Shown here piece by piece: positions 4,519 to 5,591 of a stretch of DNA of 5,591 bases. A model generated the notes under the pieces. It was not told where the DNA came from and ran no database searches. It saw only the letters and a list, made by a program, of their open reading frames with translations. Source of the DNA: Bacteroidales bacterium UBA932 (GTDB lineage: Bacteria; Bacteroidota; Bacteroidia; Bacteroidales; UBA932); NCBI GenBank assembly GCA_002293585.1, contig DBDM01000037.1, forward strand, positions 959 through 6,549, in the 5' to 3' direction. Positions within the stretch are counted from its first letter, which is position 1; each line of letters starts with the position of its first letter. A program made the position numbers and the translations under genes.

Positions 4519-4788
4519 TTATTCACTCGTCTCTGGTATCTGCGGGTCTTTAACCGTAGGGTCATCACCCCAAATAGCCAGCACAGCGGCAACAATATTT
4601 TCCGATTGCTCCTTTTGCAACTGCTCGCGGCTTTGAATCGAATTTACATACGACACTGAATGTTTCGGAGTGTCGAGCTTTACTTCTTCACCATTAATTT
4701 CGACATATTGCGCACTGTCAATTTCAACGAAATTAAGTGCTAATCTGTTAATTGTTGTTTTTGTAGTTGTTTTTGTAGTTGTTTTCAT
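4519..4788 (-). CDS. Small phage protein of unknown function with KTTT repeats
   Basis: It starts at ATG 4788-4786, stops at TAA 4521-4519 and encodes 89 aa. The N-terminus MKTTTKTTTKTTINRL is encoded by a 12-bp tandem repeat and is probably flexible. Next comes 'LALNFVEIDSAQYVEINGEEVKL', given here as a hydrophobic/beta segment around residues 17-39. A Ser/Gln/Glu-rich helix (SIQSREQLQKEQSENIVAAV) and an acidic Pro-rich tail ending PQIPETSE follow. No family is recognised. It lies 16 nt after the fibre-like gene and 10 nt before the tail-like gene. It may be a small tail accessory or chaperone, but nothing in the sequence proves it. Confidence 0.65.
   Translation of the reverse strand: MKTTTKTTTKTTINRLALNFVEIDSAQYVEINGEEVKLDTPKHSVSYVNSIQSREQLQKEQSENIVAAVLAIWGDDPTVKDPQIPETSE
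4751..4785 (-). repeat. 12-bp in-frame tandem repeat encoding KTTT units
   Basis: On the minus strand AAAACAACTACA occurs twice in succession directly after the ATG, followed by a partial third copy (AAAACAACA). The unit is four codons long, so slippage would change length without breaking the frame, unlike the 13-bp repeat in the spanin locus. Confidence 0.75.
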
Positions 4789-4804
4789 ATTTATAATTGT
4801 TTAA

Positions 4805-5269
4805 TTATTGCATCCTATAAAATCCATTAAACCGGACAGTCCCTCCAATAATGGGGCCAGTAGCGCCAACATGTGGTGTAAAATTGATACTGCTTGAAAC
4901 TGCCATTGCACGCAAATTATAATCCTGCTGACCGATTGCATTAAGTTCCGAAGTCCCACTTGTCGGTCTTGGAAGACCAGCAATAGTGATGCTGGACACA
5001 GAACCGCCATAATAAAATGTGCCGGATATAAAAACCATTTTTCCAATTCTCGACCAAACGCCTGAAGCTGATGATATAACATAATTACCACTTGGACTTG
5101 GTGTCCATGAACCAGACTCCTCCACAACGCCTTCCGGTATATCTGTAGGTGCTACCATAGTATCTATCATGGCATCATTAAACGCCCTGTGTTTTTGCGG
5201 TGTAATCTCACCGCTGTTGTTATCATAAAACGTATTATTAGATAACGCTTTCAATTCATTTTTTGTCAT
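4805..5269 (-). CDS. Phage tail-fibre-like protein
   Basis: I choose ATG 5269-5267 (154 aa, MTKNELKALSNNTFYDNN). It follows the preceding stop codon by 7 nt, and the longer frame to 5368 overlaps that gene with unlikely residues. The N-terminus 'NTFYDNNSGEITPQKHRAF' followed by 'NDAMIDTM' resembles the short trimerising heads of Bacteroidales phage tail fibres. The remainder is Gly/Ser/Thr-rich beta structure: 'SGVWSRIGKMVFISGTFYY' (a typical C-terminal fibre strand), 'ITIAGLPRPTSG', and the closing 'GGTVRFNGFYRMQ'. This suits a short receptor-binding or fibre-tip domain, not a full-length fibre. There is no signal peptide. It is followed 16 nt later by the KTTT-repeat gene. The class is likely; the receptor is unknown. 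Confidence 0.72.
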   Translation of the reverse strand: MTKNELKALSNNTFYDNNSGEITPQKHRAFNDAMIDTMVAPTDIPEGVVEESGSWTPSPSGNYVISSASGVWSRIGKMVFISGTFYYGGSVSSITIAGLPRPTSGTSELNAIGQQDYNLRAMAVSSSINFTPHVGATGPIIGGTVRFNGFYRMQ

Positions 5270-5276
5270 ATTTTTG

Positions 5277-5516
5277 TTATTTATAAGATTGATTAAAAGC
5301 CATCGTATAAGACCGTGAACGTGGTCCTTGAGAAATAATAAGCGTTCCCAGTGACACCCCGCCGGCACTTTTCAAACTAATCACCTTTGTTCGGCCAATA
5401 ACAAACCTATTAGGGCTTGAGGCAACAGTCATCTGACTGCTGCCCACGTCGCCGGTGAATGTTACCGTAATCACGTCACTCGTACCGTCACCCCAATATA
5501 TCTGCTTTGTTGCCAT
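5277..5516 (-). CDS. Small beta-rich phage protein, BACON/Ig-like
   Basis: This 79-aa protein starts at ATG 5516-5514 (MATKQIYWGDG) and stops at TAA 5279-5277. Nearly the whole chain alternates hydrophobic and polar residues: 'DVITVTFTGDVGSSQMTVAS', 'FVIGRTKVISLKS' and 'SLGTLIISQG'. This suggests a single seven-strand-like sandwich. The spacing of 'V.VTFTG', 'GSSQMTVAS' and the late 'LIISQ' recalls BACON domains, which are common in Bacteroidota glycan-binding proteins and in some gut phages. It lacks the usual Trp of the core, so the call is tentative. It begins 1 nt after the previous gene's stop codon and ends 7 nt before the fibre gene, consistent with a tail or fibre accessory. Confidence 0.65.
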   Translation of the reverse strand: MATKQIYWGDGTSDVITVTFTGDVGSSQMTVASSPNRFVIGRTKVISLKSAGGVSLGTLIISQGPRSRSYTMAFNQSYK

Positions 5517-5517
5517 A

Positions 5518-5591
5518 CTATTCTACTGTCCAATTGGTATTACTTGTCACCGTCACTGCCACTGCCGTCCCGGCAGCATCAATAGTAATAG
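5518..5591 (-). CDS. 3' end of a BACON/Ig-like phage protein (partial)
   Basis: The last 23 codons of a minus-strand gene enter from the right edge and stop at TAG 5520-5518. The visible residues, ITIDAAGTAVAVTV followed by TSNTNWTVE, have the 'v.v.SN..W.v' pattern of BACON and similar Ig-like domains. In the common BACON case more domain follows this Trp, so the protein either ends abruptly or uses a variant fold. The next gene's ATG follows after a single base. The rest lies outside the window, so only the partial call is safe. Confidence 0.6.
   Translation of the reverse strand, partial: ITIDAAGTAVAVTVTSNTNWTVE

Noticed and set aside
4801..5127. 108-aa minus-strand frame inside the fibre-like gene
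   Set aside because: It is an alternate frame of the 4805-5269 gene, which has a sensible start, spacing and fibre motifs.

Overview
The window looks like the left junction of a temperate phage (or phage-derived element) integrated in a Bacteroidales-type genome. The strongest taxonomic sign is a textbook Bacteroidota promoter (TTTG, 20 nt, TATCTTTG) at 2108-2139. AT-rich ribosome-binding regions and phage proteins of the kind seen in gut Bacteroidales prophages agree with this. I cannot resolve the genus. The left chromosomal gene looks richer in G+C than the phage block to its right.

Layout. Positions 1-1095 (+) hold the C-terminal four-fifths of a MATE-family multidrug/metabolite exporter, which is chromosomal. 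Its 3' end converges on a minus-strand rho-independent terminator (1079-1103). Next to that lies a 15-bp piece (1111-1125, minus strand) that reads as the 3' end of a tRNA gene: discriminator base, acceptor strand and T-stem strand. The rest of a tRNA is absent, as expected for an attachment site left by integration into a tRNA gene. From about 1126 rightward the DNA appears to belong to the element, and every convincing gene is on the minus strand.

The element reads right to left as a late phage operon. It begins with the end of a beta-rich, BACON/Ig-like protein (5518-5591, partial). A small beta-rich protein (5277-5516), a tail-fibre-like protein (4805-5269), a small unknown (4519-4788) and a second tail/fibre-like protein (4068-4508) follow. 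Then comes a lysis module: a one-TM coiled-coil protein that may be a holin (3702-4055), an M15-type peptidoglycan peptidase (3267-3689), and a lipoprotein/TM spanin locus (2736-3270). The operon ends with an unrecognised gene (2338-2754). Spacing is tight throughout, from 1-12 nt gaps to short overlaps.

The most notable point in the lysis module is a perfect 13-bp tandem duplication inside the spanin locus. It throws the lipoprotein frame out of register with the downstream TM frame. Removing one unit joins them into a 173-residue protein with an N-terminal lipobox and a C-terminal TM segment, the architecture of a unimolecular spanin.

Between the lysis module and the attachment site is a separate two-gene cargo operon with its own, apparently leaderless, promoter. 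It encodes an 83-aa DUF5678-like protein followed 3 nt later by a retropepsin-like aspartic protease with a C-terminal SEC-C zinc motif. Its position and independent promoter suggest a lysogenically expressed 'moron'. It is the best candidate here for an undescribed functional pair.
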